Source: Hygrophila difformis (lineage: Eukaryota > Streptophyta > Magnoliopsida > Lamiales > Acanthaceae). From it: 64,000 bases of DNA. The notes under the pieces are model-generated. The model did not search any database and was not told the origin of the DNA. It saw only the letters and a program-made list of their open reading frames with translations. The position numbers and the translations under genes were made by a program. Below are positions 25,238 to 36,830 of this stretch, one piece after another (within the stretch, counting starts at the first letter, position 1; every line of letters starts with the position of its first letter). Location of the stretch: assembly GCA_030278955.1 (NCBI GenBank), contig JAOANR010000014.1, forward strand, positions 13,580,068-13,644,067, in the 5' to 3' direction.

Positions 25238-28200
25238 TGTGACGCCCCGAAAATCTGAAACCATTTTCCTGACGTCACCGCCGTATTAACTGTTCTAAAC
25301 TGTCGATTACTCAGCTTAGACAGTCAATACAAGGCTAAATACAAGTACAAAGAAATAACTGTAGCAAGAAAAATTATCATAAGCAGTGAGCAATCCCAGG
25401 AACATCACATTGCATATCCGGGCTACATGCCCTGAATAAATTATCGACATGCTCACAATTTCCATACCAGAAATTAACACATAATAAAAATCCAAGTGGT
25501 TCACCGATCACCTCTATGAATGACAATTAACTCTACATAAATGTGTATAAACATATATTCCAATTAAATAAAAACATAAAGATGCACCCTAGCTAGTTCG
25601 CTCAGCCCATACCCCATCATCATGTTCTGCGCCGTCCGTAGAAAAATCTATAAAACAACCAAACAATGACAAGGTGTCAGCACAACATAACGTTGTACTG
25701 GCAAGGAATAGAAGCAACATATCATAAAGAATCTATAGCAACAGTTAATAACAATAATTAAAGACAGTAAGTAAATTCTGAACATATTACTCGAGTCATA
25801 TACAACATGATCATATCCACAATCCATTAGTTACCAATATCACCTCTCGCCCTGCACATATGTCAAATATGAAACCAATCCAGTGCACCATAATCCAATA
25901 ATCAAATTATATGTCAGATGAGACCAATCAATGCACCATAATCCATTAATCAAATATGAAACCAATCCAATGCTCATAATCCATTAGTCAAATTATACGT
26001 CAGATGAAACCAATCCAATGCACCATAATCCATTAACCAAATAATATGTCAGATGAAACCAATCCAATGCACCATAATCCATTAACCAAATAATATCATC
26101 TCTCGCCATGCAGAGGACTCTATAACTACTAACACCGGCATCCTAGACTAGTTTTCAACTGTCTAGGGTTATAGACACATACAGGCTTATCTCGCCATGC
26201 AGAGGACTCTATAACTACCAACACCGGTGTCCCAGACAGTACTCCAACTGCCTAGGGTTATAGACACATACAGGCTCTACCCGTAGAAGGGACAATTACC
26301 CTCATCCGATATCCGAAATTCCATATACCATGTGGCTCATGCATTAGTTTCATAAGACGTATAATTTACCAAAACCAAACCATAGATTGAACACATCATA
26401 AGAGTTGTCAAGTATCATCACAATGGTCTTGAGATACACCAATCTCAACATAACAGTAAATATTCTCTTAAGTCATAGCGCAAGGAACCCGTCCACCCGG
26501 TATTCCTTAAGATTCTAAGGTTTGACCTAGTTGTTAAAGCAACATATGATTCGCGAGAACACTTAGATTCATCTAAGGCATAATAATCCAAGCTCATCTA
26601 AGGCATCATACAATTCGTGTTGAACACTTAAATACGTCTAGGTTATCTAGAAACATCATACAATTCGTGTGGAACACTTAAATACGTCTAGGTTATCTAG
26701 AAATAGGTTTTAAGCATTCCTAGGAATAATATTCCTAATCATCTAAATTCACATTGTCTAACATCTCCACTTATCTCTTTATGCAATTATGCCATTCTAA
26801 CCCTTGCCTTTATAAATCTTCACGGCTTCCCTTTTGAACATCTTAAATCTTCTAATAGCTTCGCGGTTGTTCCCTATACAAAATATAATCACAAGAATTA
26901 AAAATAATTCTCACAACAATACCAACATTCATCCAATACCAACAGACTAGTACCCTTCCTTTCTCCAATACCAACATTTATCCCCAATCACCTTCTCCAA
27001 CATCCTCCTTCAACACCTCTATACCATCCCACCAATCTACACCAACACATTCTTGCAAGCAATCCAATTTAATCCATTCAACAAGAATACCCAATTAATC
27101 AAAACATGGCCAATTCCCCAATTTTAATCAATATAAACAAACCAACCAATAATATTAGTTAACTAAATTAACTAGCATTGATAGTTTCACATTACCAATA
27201 TAGAATTAGAATTTTCTAAAATAATTCAACAATGTCAATAATAATAAAACAATCAATCCAATATCCCACAAAATATTCTACAAGTTTGAAGCGTTCAAAT
27301 ATCAAGTATTAGAACTCTTGTAACCTCATCTCAATTAATTCTATTAACACCAACATGTACCACACTTCAAGCAAGTATTCAACAAACCCACTTACTCACA
27401 ATTATACAAGAATCATTCAAGTCATCAACCCCAACATAATAAATAATTCCCATTTAAGTTAAGATCCCAACTATAAAATCAAACTACGATCCATGAATTA
27501 TCAAATGAAGTCCTTGCCAACAATTCAATCTAATATATCAAAATCACCATCTACTTCATTCAAGAATTCCCAACACAACCATATTCAATAATTGCAACAC
27601 ATAATCTCCAGATACCTAAATTTAATCGACTCAACAGTCCCAATTAAAGTTATACAAAGATTTACACATTAACACATTAAATCCAAGAATCCCCAAATTC
27701 ACAATCTAACCAAGTTCATAACAATCTACAATTTATCCCAATTAAAACAACCAAGTCAAATTTCTATTCTAATAGAAATCTCCAAAACCTCATAAATCCA
27801 CATTCCACTAATTAATCAAAGAATTGAATACACCCAGCAATTACCAAAGAATGATTAAACAAGAAAAAGAATTCCGAAACTCCACCCCACCAACACACTG
27901 TCACCACCACCATCACTCATCCACCACCACCATCGGACCACCAACACCACCACCGCGTCGGCGACAGGCTGGCAGCCGCCGGGGCGGAAGCCCCACCGCG
28001 ACCTGTGCGCCGCACCCCTGCCACAGCGCACGGTGCGCTGTGGCGGCGAGTCGCCGGATTTCTCCCCTAACAAAATGAAAACAGCCCCACAAATCCCAAT
28101 GTGCGAGCAAGAAGAAGAGAAAGGGAAAAGGAGCACAATACCTTGAATCGATTCCCCAATTTCTCAAACACCCATGCCCGTTCTTGTCTCTTCTCCATGG

Positions 28201-28527
28201 TTGTGGTTGGAGCTCTCAAAATCCCTAATCTCTCTTCTTGGTTTTGACGGGAATGGTGGAAAGAGAGGAATGCCCAATTTCTCAATCACTTTCTAAATTT
28301 AAAGTCAAGGGACTTACTTGCAAATTCCCTATTTTCAATTTGGCCCAAATTCTTTTTTTAATACTCTTAAGCACCCCTTGTTAAATCCACTTGGATTGGC
28401 CTCTCCTCTATTATTCTTCTTTAGCCATCCAATGTTTTATCCCACTACTGATTCTCAAATTATCTGTTTTATATAATTAATTATAATTAATAAATTAATT
28501 ACAAATTAATTAATTCGGGATATTACA
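25238..28527 (-). repeat. LARD-like element, 5' LTR
   Basis: 3290 bp. Compared with the other LTR it lacks roughly 90 bp within the GC-rich block (junction near 28043) and has an extra CACTCATCCACCACCA-type insertion near 27912-27930. Otherwise nearly identical. TATA-like TATATAAAA on the minus strand lies near 28470. Confidence 0.92.
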
Positions 28528-28532
28528 GTAAG

Positions 28533-29276
28533 ACGACCTCCACCCCTCTTGATCATGATTGTCGTCTTACCCCTCTTGATGGTACTTTACTAGAGGATCC
28601 GACTTTATATCGCCAACTTGTTGGGAGTTTGATTTATTTGACTATTACTCGGCCTAACATTGCTCATGCCGTTCATATTGTCAGTCAGTTCATGGCTGCC
28701 CCTCGGACTGTTCATTATTTTGCTGTGTTGCATATTCTCCGGTATGTCAAGGGTACACTTCTCCATGGTTTACACCTTTCAGCTCAGTCTTCTTTGATTC
28801 TTACTGGCTATTCCGATGTTGATTGGGCTGGTGATCCTACTGATCGTCGCTCTACCACTGGCTATTGCATTTTTTTGGGTGATTATCTTGTTTCTTGGCG
28901 TAGCAAGAAACAAACATTGGTTTCACATTCCAGTGCCGAGTCCGAGTACCGTGCTCTTGCTGATTTTACTGCCGAGCTCTTATGGCTACGCTGGTTACTT
29001 GCTGATCTGGGTGCGCCACAACCACCATCCACTTCTCTTTATTGTGACAGTCAGGGTGCTATACAGATAGCCCATAATGATGTATTTCATGAGCGCACAA
29101 AGCATATTGAGGTTGATTGTCATGTTGTGCGTCAACATGTTTCTCGAGACACTGTGCTCTTACACTACATTCCTACTGCTGATCAAACCGCCGACATCTT
29201 CACAAAGTCGCTTCTTCCTGGTCGCTTCTGCCTACTGGTGGACAAACTCAAGTTGGTGTCCACATTCCCACATTGA
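28533..29276 (+). pseudogene. Copia element 1 reverse transcriptase end and RNase H
   Basis: Continues the frame cut at 19920. LVGSLIYLTITRPNI (end of reverse transcriptase) is followed by RNase H with YSDVDWAGD, SSAESEYRAL, LYCDSQGAI and RTKHIEVDCH, ending STFPH and a stop at 29274-29276. This 3' part has no stop codons. The usual YSDADWAG reads YSDVDWAG. A purine tract (GAGGGGAGGGGGG) sits right after it, before the 3' LTR. Confidence 0.93.
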
Positions 29277-29278
29277 GT

Positions 29279-29293
29279 TTGAGGGGAGGGGGG
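29279..29293 (+). promoter_or_regulatory. Polypurine tract of Copia element 1
   Basis: A G-rich run, TGAGGGGAGGGGGG in form, directly precedes the 3' LTR and fits the plus-strand primer site. Confidence 0.85.
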
Positions 29294-29436
29294 TGTTAGA
29301 TATTATTGTTGTATCTATTCTTGTATAGTTTTACTATTGGCCCAACCAAGTGGTCTGACACTCTTATGTAACTATATAATTATGTACTCTTACACTCTTT
29401 GAAATTGATTTAGCCATTACATTCATGTTTCTCACA
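29294..29436 (+). repeat. Copia element 1, 3' LTR
   Basis: 143 bp, matching the 5' LTR apart from scattered changes concentrated around 29355-29365. Followed by the GATTT target duplicate. Confidence 0.95.
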
Positions 29437-29441
29437 GATTT

Positions 29442-30242
29442 ATAGGGTTTAAGTCTTTAAAAGAGACTATTTAGAGTTTTAGGTTTTAAGCTTGTTGCTA
29501 CAATGGGATGTGTTAGTGATTTTTGGATTTAGAACATTTGGAAGCACCAATGCAAGACAGTAGAAACAGGCAAGTGATAGCTACAATATGTTATTTGGGG
29601 TGTAATGTCGGATATTTGGTTGAAAAAGTAGCTGGATATAATGCAACTGCGTTCAGGCGGCGTTCTTCTCCAGGAACACCGGTTGAGCTCGTTCTATTTC
29701 TGGACTGGAACGCAAGCATTTAGGGCGTAGTCCGGGTGTCCCAGCAGACTTCAGATGCGCAATATGCTAGCCGCAAGTACTTGGAGCTGAATGTCATGTG
29801 AGCGCATATGGCTTCGAGTGAGAGAGCGCTGACGGCGCGCCATATAGGTTGCGATCTAAATGATGACTATGATGCCTTAGATCATTAGGGATGATGCCAC
29901 ATAGGCTGATTTCCTAGATGATTGTGCATGCGCCGATATGAGGGAGGGGCGTGGCGAACCTGCTGCTATGTGTTCTGTGATGGCGCAGACATACCTAGTT
30001 ACTCCTACACTAGACGCAAGGACCGTGTTAGGAGATGACCAACTTTTGCTGGTTAGAAACATCTTGATCGCTTCGGTCAAAAACAAAATTTATGCTTTTA
30101 GGCATGTAAAGCCAATCCAAACTTTTAGGCATATAATTGTATGACCAAAAGTAATTTTATTTTAAGCAAAAATGAAAAACAAACGGCTAAAAAACTATCC
30201 AAACGGGTCCTAAAACAAATTGAACGCGTAACCTAAAATTTC
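29442..30242. other. Intergenic DNA between two Copia elements
   Basis: A GC-richer patch lies at about 29650-30020, but neither strand has a frame with recognisable motifs. Nothing further can be said. Confidence 0.5.
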
Positions 30243-30247
30243 AAAAT

Positions 30248-30567
30248 TGTTAGACACCTAATGCTGAAAAAAATGTGTTGATGTCTTATGCAGATCAGTA
30301 ATTGCATCAATAGTTAAAGGTAGCAATAGTCATCTCTGCACCTCTATATATATCCTTTTATTTATGAAAGAAGAATATACTTCGGACAATTCACTCTCTC
30401 TCACATTATTGCTATTCACTATCTCTCACATTATTGCTATCTCTCTCTTTGTCTATTGCCTCATATTTTTATTCTTCCATTTTTTTGTTTCAAACACACT
30501 TGCAGAGAGGGTATATATATATATATACACACATAAATAATAGATCAAAATCATAATATATATAACA
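30248..30567 (+). repeat. Copia element 2, 5' LTR
   Basis: 320 bp with a CTCTATATATATCC TATA-like box near 30341 and a duplicated CTCTCACATTATTGCTAT block that is single in the 3' LTR. Confidence 0.93.
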
Positions 30568-30583
30568 CGTTATCAGCACGAGC
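30568..30583 (+). promoter_or_regulatory. Primer binding site of Copia element 2
   Basis: CGTTATCAGCACGAGC follows the LTR. It differs from the methionine-tRNA site of the other two LTR elements, so a different tRNA or a different part of one is used; which one is not determined. Confidence 0.65.
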
Positions 30584-30650
30584 TACGAACGGAGCTCTGC
30601 CGGAATTTCTTTGAGGTAATATTTAATCTTTGTATTTCAATAATTCTATT

Positions 30651-31637
30651 ATGGCTAACTTGGCAAAGCATGATTTCAGACAACTGACAGTATCTGGAGA
30701 TAATTATTTATCTTGGAAAATGGATATCGAAATCCATTTGGAATCTATGGGTCTAGAAAAAACAATTGAAAAAGACAATCAGGCTTCAAGCCAAGACCGT
30801 GAGGAAGCTATGATTTTCATCCGTCATCATCTTGATGAAGGATTGAAAACACAGTATTTAACGGTCAGAGACCCAATTGAACTCTGGGAGAACTTAAAAA
30901 AGAGATATGATCATTTAAGATCAATTAATCTCCCTCGAGCCCAGTATGACTGGTTACACTAACGATTCCAGAATTTTAAATCAGTAAATGATTACAATTA
31001 TGCTCTGTTTAATATTGTATCACAATTAAGACTGTGTGGTGAAATAATTACTGATAAAGAAATTATAGAGAAGACATTCTCTACATTACACCCCTCCAAT
31101 TCGGTATTAGCACAACAATACCGAGCAAATGGTTTCACGGAATATTCTGATCTGATTATATTTTTGTTATTGACTGAAAAGAATAATGATTTATTATTAA
31201 AAAATCATGAAATGAGACCAAGTGGCTGTAATCCATTGCCAGAGGCACATGGGACTGAATCTTCTAGTCGTGGTTGTGGCCGAGGTCAGAGACCTCGTGG
31301 TCGTGGATATAACCGAGGCCGTGGGAAAATTCATTTCCGCAACAATGTTTATATTAGACCCACAACAGACACACATAATCAGAATCAGGGCAACACTAGA
31401 GGTGATGTCCAAAAACAGAGTTATGAAGAAGCCAAATGTGATAGATGTGGCCTAAAAGGGCACTGGTACAAAAATTGTCGTACCAGAGATCATTGGGTAA
31501 AAATCTACCAAGACTCCCAGAAGGAGAAAGGAAAAAGGGTGGTTGAAACAAACCATGTTGACAGAATGAATTCTGAGGAGAATATGCCCAATATCCCAGA
31601 ATTTCAAGTTGGTGATTTATATAATGATTTGGGTTAA
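30651..31637 (+). pseudogene. Copia element 2 gag
   Basis: Starts MANLAKHDF and has the UBN2-type gag pattern (LSWKMDIEIHL, LWENLKKRYD). An in-frame stop at 30960-30962 interrupts it, then gag resumes (FQNFKSVNDYNYALFNIVSQL). A Gly/Arg-rich stretch leads to a single zinc knuckle CDRCGLKGHWYKNC, and the frame ends at 31637. The capsid-like protein would be truncated by the first stop. The 150 bp after the end is T-rich and finishes TTAATTACAG, resembling an intron 3' end before the protease frame. Confidence 0.9.
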
Positions 31638-31793
31638 TTGTTATGTTGTCTTACTGTTTTCATTACGCTTTGAACTTCTGTATCTGTCTTTACTTTTGTA
31701 AGTGTGCTATATTATTGTCTCTGTATTGTAATATTTCACTTATGTTAAATATTATTTTATTATTAATAATATCTTATTTTAATTACAGCGAAA

Positions 31794-34700
31794 TGGGGAA
31801 TTATAAAAGTTATAATATATGTCTTATTGATAGTGCTTCAACGCACACGATACTAAAAGACATAAGGTATTTTCCAATTTAAAAATGGGAGATACAAGCA
31901 TAAACACAATATGTGGTAGTGAAAATATTATACAAGGAATTGGCACAGTCAACCTTATTTTTCCAGAGGAAACAAAATTAATTGTGAAAAATGCACTCAT
32001 ATCTCCCAAGTCTCGAAGAAATTTATTAAGTTTTAAAGATATCCGAGAAAATGGGTATCATCTCGAGACATCGACTTCAGAGAATGTCGAATATTTATTA
32101 ATTACAAATACACTCATGGTAAGAAATATATATTGGAAAAATTACCAGCTCTGTCATCTGGATTGTATTTTATAAAGATAAATACAATTGAAAATTATCA
32201 CTTTGATCACAGGTCTAATATTCCCCAAATAAACCAGAGGTTTATTGATGGCCAGAGGCCCACTAATATATATCATCCCAAAATAGGCCAGAGGTCTATT
32301 GGAAGCCATAGGCTTAATGATGAATATATGATATGTCATAATCGCCTAGGCTATCCTGGCTCTACGATGATGAGGCGAATTATTACAAATAGTCATGGAC
32401 ATTCATTAAAGGAACAAAAATTGCTGCAACATAATGATTATATATGTGTTGCTTGCTTCCAAGAAAAATTGATTTCCAAACATTCACCAACAAAAGTGGG
32501 AACTGAAAGCCCTAGTTTTCTTGAGAGAATTCAGGGCGATATATGTGGACCTATAGATCCACAATGTGGACCATTTAAATATTTTATGGTGCTAATTGAT
32601 GCATCAACGCGATGGTCCAATGTATCATTATTATCATCTCGCAACCATGCGTTTGCAAAATTACTTGCTCAAATTATTAAATTACGAGCAGTTCCCTGAT
32701 TATACAATAAAAAATATCCGATTGGATAATGCTGGTGAATATTCATCCCAGAGGTTTGATGAATACTGCATGTCAATTGGCATAACGGTTGAGCATCCCG
32801 TTGCTCATATCCATACATAGAATGGACTTGCTGAAGCGCTTATAAAGCGTTTACAATTAATTTCCAGACCATTATTAATGAGATCTGGATTGCCATTGAC
32901 AGCTTGGGAGCATGCAATATTACATGCAGCAAAATTGGTGCGGATAAGACCGACACATTTTCATGAATACTCCACTATACAATTAACATTTGGGCATGAA
33001 CCCAATATATCCCATCTCAGAATATTTGGTTGCGCGGTATATGTCCCGATTGCACCGCCTCAGCGCACAAAGATGGGTCCCCAACGTAGATTGGGAATAT
33101 ATGTCGGTATGAATCACCATCGATTATTCGATATCTCGAACCATTAACTGGTGATTTATTTACTGCGAAATTCAAAGATTGTCATTTTGACGAATCTCAT
33201 TTCCCGACATTAGGGGGGAGATAAAAATCAACCAAAGAAAGAAAAAGAAATCAACTGGAAAACACCGTTAGACTTCTTTGATCCTCGTACAAATGATTGC
33301 GAACTAGAAGTACAAAGAATTGTACATTTGCAGAATATTGCAAATCAATTACCGGACGCATTATGCGACTCTAAAAGAGTAACAAAATCTCTTATACCGG
33401 CAGCAAATGTTCCAATCAAAACTTATGTCCCAGAGGGACCAATTACAAGTGACAAAGATGAATCTACAGCACGCTTGAAGCGTGGTAGACCACCAGGTTC
33501 CAAAGATAAAAATCCTCGAAAGAAAAGAGGATCACAAATCATTGAAAGTGACAAAATTATAGAAAATATTCCAGAGGAAAAAAGAGCTCTTGAAGAGCAA
33601 ACAACTCCAGGGGAGCAGGAACTTGCAGCTCCAGATAAGCAGGAAATTGAAAATAATGAAATATCAATTAATTTTGTCACAAGCCGAAATGTTTGGAATT
33701 GAGATGCAATTGTCATAGATAATGTATTCTCATACCACATAGCACTTGACATCATAAATGATGACGAGGATCATGAACCAAAATCGGTTGATAAATGCCG
33801 GAAAAGAGAAGATTGGCTAAAATGAAAAGATGCAATCGAATCTGAATTGGATTCCCCGGCTAGACGAAATGTTTTTGGACCGATAGTCAAAACACCAGAG
33901 AATATAAAGCCAGTCGAATACAGATGGGTTTTTGTAAGAAAAAGAAATGACAAAAATAAAATTGTCAGATACAAAGCGAGACTAGTCGCCCAAGGGTTCT
34001 CACAGAGACCCGGATTTGATTATGATGAAACATATTCCCCTGTAATGGATGGAATAACATTTAGATATCTTATCAGTTTAGCAGTCCATCAAAATCTTGA
34101 AATGAGATTAATGGATGTTATTACTGCGTATCTATATGGAAATTTCGATACATATATCTATATGAAGATCCCAGAGAGATTAAAAATGTTAGAGACATAT
34201 GAATCAAATCCTTAACATATGTATTCCATCAAATTACAAAAATCCTTATATGGATTGAAACAATCCGGACGGATGTGGTATAGCCGACTCAGTGAGTCAT
34301 TGGTACAAGAGGGTTATACAAATGAACCAATCTGTCCATGTATTTTCATTAAGAAAAATGGACAAGAGTTTGTAATAATTGCAGTTTATGTTAATGATCT
34401 CAACTTAATTGGAACTCCAGAGGAGCTCCAAAAAGCTGTTGAATACTTGAAAAAGGAGTTTGAAATCAAAGATTTTGGTAAAACCAAATCATGCATTGGT
34501 CTGCAAATTGAATATTTAAATAATGGAACTTTTATCCATCAAACAGCTTATACTCAGAGAGTATTAAAGCGATTTTATATGGATAAAGCACATCCATTGA
34601 GTACTCCAGTTATCGTAAGGTCACTTGATATAAAAAAGGATCCATTTAGACCACAAGAGGAAGGTGAACAAATTCTTGGACCAGAGGTCCCATATTTAAG

Positions 34701-35389
34701 TGTCATAGGTGCTATAATGTATCTCGCAAACTGCACTAGACCAGATATATCATTTGCAGTAAATTTATTAGTGAGATTTAGTTTATCCCCTACAAGACGA
34801 CATTGGAATGGAATTAAACATATATTTCGCTATCTCCAATGGACTATTGATCTTGGGTTATTTTACCCAAATGATTCTCGACGTGAAATAATCGGTTTTG
34901 CTGATGCTGGATATTTTTCAGATCCACATAAAGCCAATCTCAAACTGGCTATGTTTTTACATGTGGTGGTACTGCAATTTCATGGAGATCAATGAAGCAT
35001 ACTTTGACTGCTACTTCGTCAAATCATGTTGAAATTTTAGCAATCCATGAAGCCAGTCAAGAGTGTGTATGGTTGTGATCTTTGATGCACCATATATTGA
35101 AAAATTGTGGCATAACTACTGAAGAAAAATACCTCCAACAATACTGTATGAAGATAATACAGCCTGTATAACACAATTGAAGGGAGGATATATTAAAGGA
35201 GATAGAACGAAACACATTTCACCAAAATTTTTCTACGCACATGATCTATAGAAAAATGGTGAAATAGATGTGCAACAAATCCGTTCAGCTGATAATCTTG
35301 CAGATTTGTTTACCGAGGCACTACCAACATCAACATTCGAGAAGTTAGTAAAAAATATTGGGATGCGTCAACTAAAGAATCTCAACTGA
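31794..35389 (+). pseudogene. Copia element 2 pol (protease, integrase, RT, RNase H)
   Basis: Protease motif LIDSASTHT is near 31827. Integrase follows with GDICGP (about 32537), LIDASTRW, RLDNAGEYSS and NGLAEALIKR (about 32821). The reverse transcriptase starts near 33919 (YRWVFVRKR, YKARLVAQGFSQ) and continues with SLYGLKQSGRMWY. Its active-site box reads YVND in place of YVDD (about 34387-34398). RNase H begins with FADAGYFSD near 34900 and ends near 35389. Several stops (for example 31880, 32697, 32818, 33703, 34213) and frameshifts break it. No functional enzyme can be made. Confidence 0.9.
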
Positions 35390-35531
35390 TGTTCATATCA
35401 GGGGAGCAATGAATATAAAAATATTGTACTATTTTTCCTTCACTATGATTTTTTTTCCCACAGGATTTTTTTTCCAAGTAAGGTTTTAACGAGATATATT
35501 CTTTGTATAGAGGACAGACATCCAAGGGGAG

Positions 35532-35869
35532 TGTTAGACACTGATTTAACACTTACCTACTTCATAAATGCATCCACCTAATGCTGAAAAATGTGTTGAT
35601 ATCTTATGCAAGTCAGTAATTGCATCAATAGTTTAATGGTAGCAATAGTCATCTCTGCACCTCTATATATATCCTTTTGTTTATGAAAGAAGAGTACACT
35701 TCCGACAATTCACTTTCTCTCACATTATTGCTATCTCTCTCTTTGTCTATTGCCTCATATTTTTATTCTTCCATTTTCTTTGTTTCAAACACACTTGCAG
35801 AGAGAGTATCATATATATATATATATATATATACATAAATAATAGACCAAAATCATAATATATATAACA
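35532..35869 (+). repeat. Copia element 2, 3' LTR
   Basis: 338 bp, preceded by the short purine tract AAGGGGAG. It has a longer AT microsatellite (about 35812-35832) than its partner. Confidence 0.93.
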
Positions 35870-35874
35870 AAAAT

Positions 35875-36830
35875 ATATTAATGTCCAATGTCCATTCTAA
35901 AATTCACCAACCATTAATTTTACACGCTCACTCCAAAATATGGAGACAGCACACAACTACTATTGAATTGAATACATGCTGTCGGTGCATTTTAAAACCA
36001 TTAATGATGGCATGTAGCATTGATTTTCTTTCTTTGGTAGTCAAGTGCTACAACACAATTGTGCGGCCTGCAGTGTTCTCACTTCTCACCCATGGCTAAG
36101 AATCTCCACAAATATTACCACAACAAAAAATTAAGGATGTAAGGACTCGTCTGGGGAACACACTGCACTGCAATCAATGCAGATGGACCAGCAATTCTGC
36201 AGACACAGACATACATAATCATGTAGGGAACCAGAATTTAATTCTTCCATATCATACCTATCATTGCAGGGAAGATAGGGGTAAAAAGAAAGTACTGTTC
36301 ATAATGAAGTGTGTGTGTGCAACTGCACAATAATAGAATGAAACTACAGAAAATTGGGAATAGACAATGGGGGAGAAGTATTAGTACCAAGCACCTACTA
36401 TATATTATATGCAAAGATTTTTTTTTTTCTTTCCCTGAACTCAGAACCTTACAATTGTAAATCTAGTTGGCAGTTTCCAAGAGTGTCCTTCCTGTAGATG
36501 AGAAACCTCTGAAGCTTTCTCATGGACAGCCATTTGTGCACGTTTCTAATCCAGAAGAATTTCAAATGGGTTGGATACTTGAACGATCGTAAGCATTGGA
36601 CAAGGTTAGTTGGACTGTTCAGGCATTAATAGAACTGATAAAATCTGTGCTCATCCTCTGTCCTTAACCATCAAACTGGGAGAGTGAGCAGTCGATTACC
36701 CAAGCCGTTGCTGTCTAATACTCGAGTCTCTATTATAACAATTATGCCAAAAAATGATGGTTTCTGTATCTTCTGAATTGAAGGGGCTTCTTAATTGGGC
36801 TTGGCACTGCGCTTCATGCTAATAATATCT
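35875..36830. other. Intergenic and probable RNR1 3' UTR
   Basis: No protein-like frame. The part nearest the RNR1 stop codon (roughly 36480-36830) is likely 3' UTR, but no polyadenylation signal was fixed. Confidence 0.5.

Larger units (their letters stand above)
19921..28527 (-). mobile_element. LARD-like Ty3-type retrotransposon nested in Copia element
   Basis: Two long LTRs (19921-23285, 3365 bp; 25238-28527, 3290 bp) surround only 1952 bp of internal DNA. GTAAG is duplicated at 19916-19920 and 28528-28532, giving exact ends. In its own orientation (minus) the LTR begins TGTAATATCCCG and ends GGGGCGTCACA. A TGGTATCAGAGC primer site lies 3 bp from the LTR at 25223-25234, and a purine tract CTAAAGGGGAGAGAT precedes the other LTR. 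The CATTCGGGGACGAATGATC piece near 23301-23320 is like the 3' end of the internal region of Ty3 chromovirus (Tekay-like) elements, so that lineage is inferred. No gag, pol or other long frame exists. LTRs differ by few point changes and two clear indels, so the insertion is young relative to its host Copia. Confidence 0.92.
16698..29436 (+). mobile_element. Copia LTR retrotransposon, split by a nested element
   Basis: Identical-length 143-bp LTRs (16698-16840 and 29294-29436) flank the element, and GATTT is duplicated at 16693-16697 and 29437-29441, proving both outer ends. The LTRs differ at several positions, about 5% by eye, so the insertion is not very recent. Domain order zinc knuckle, protease, integrase, reverse transcriptase, RNase H is that of Copia. 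Without the 8.6-kb insertion and one GTAAG duplicate the element would be about 4.1 kb. Coding parts are broken by frameshifts and stops, so it is non-autonomous. Confidence 0.95.
30248..35869 (+). mobile_element. Copia LTR retrotransposon 2, degenerate
   Basis: LTRs at 30248-30567 (320 bp) and 35532-35869 (338 bp) begin TGTTAGACAC and end ATATATAACA. AAAAT is duplicated at 30243-30247 and 35870-35874. The 3' LTR holds an extra segment of about 33 bp just after its start. The order gag, protease, integrase, reverse transcriptase, RNase H is complete but carries many stops and frameshifts. Confidence 0.94.

Noticed and set aside
29523..30144. Small frames in the GC-richer spacer between the two Copia elements
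   Set aside because: No motif, no splice context and no link to a neighbouring gene.
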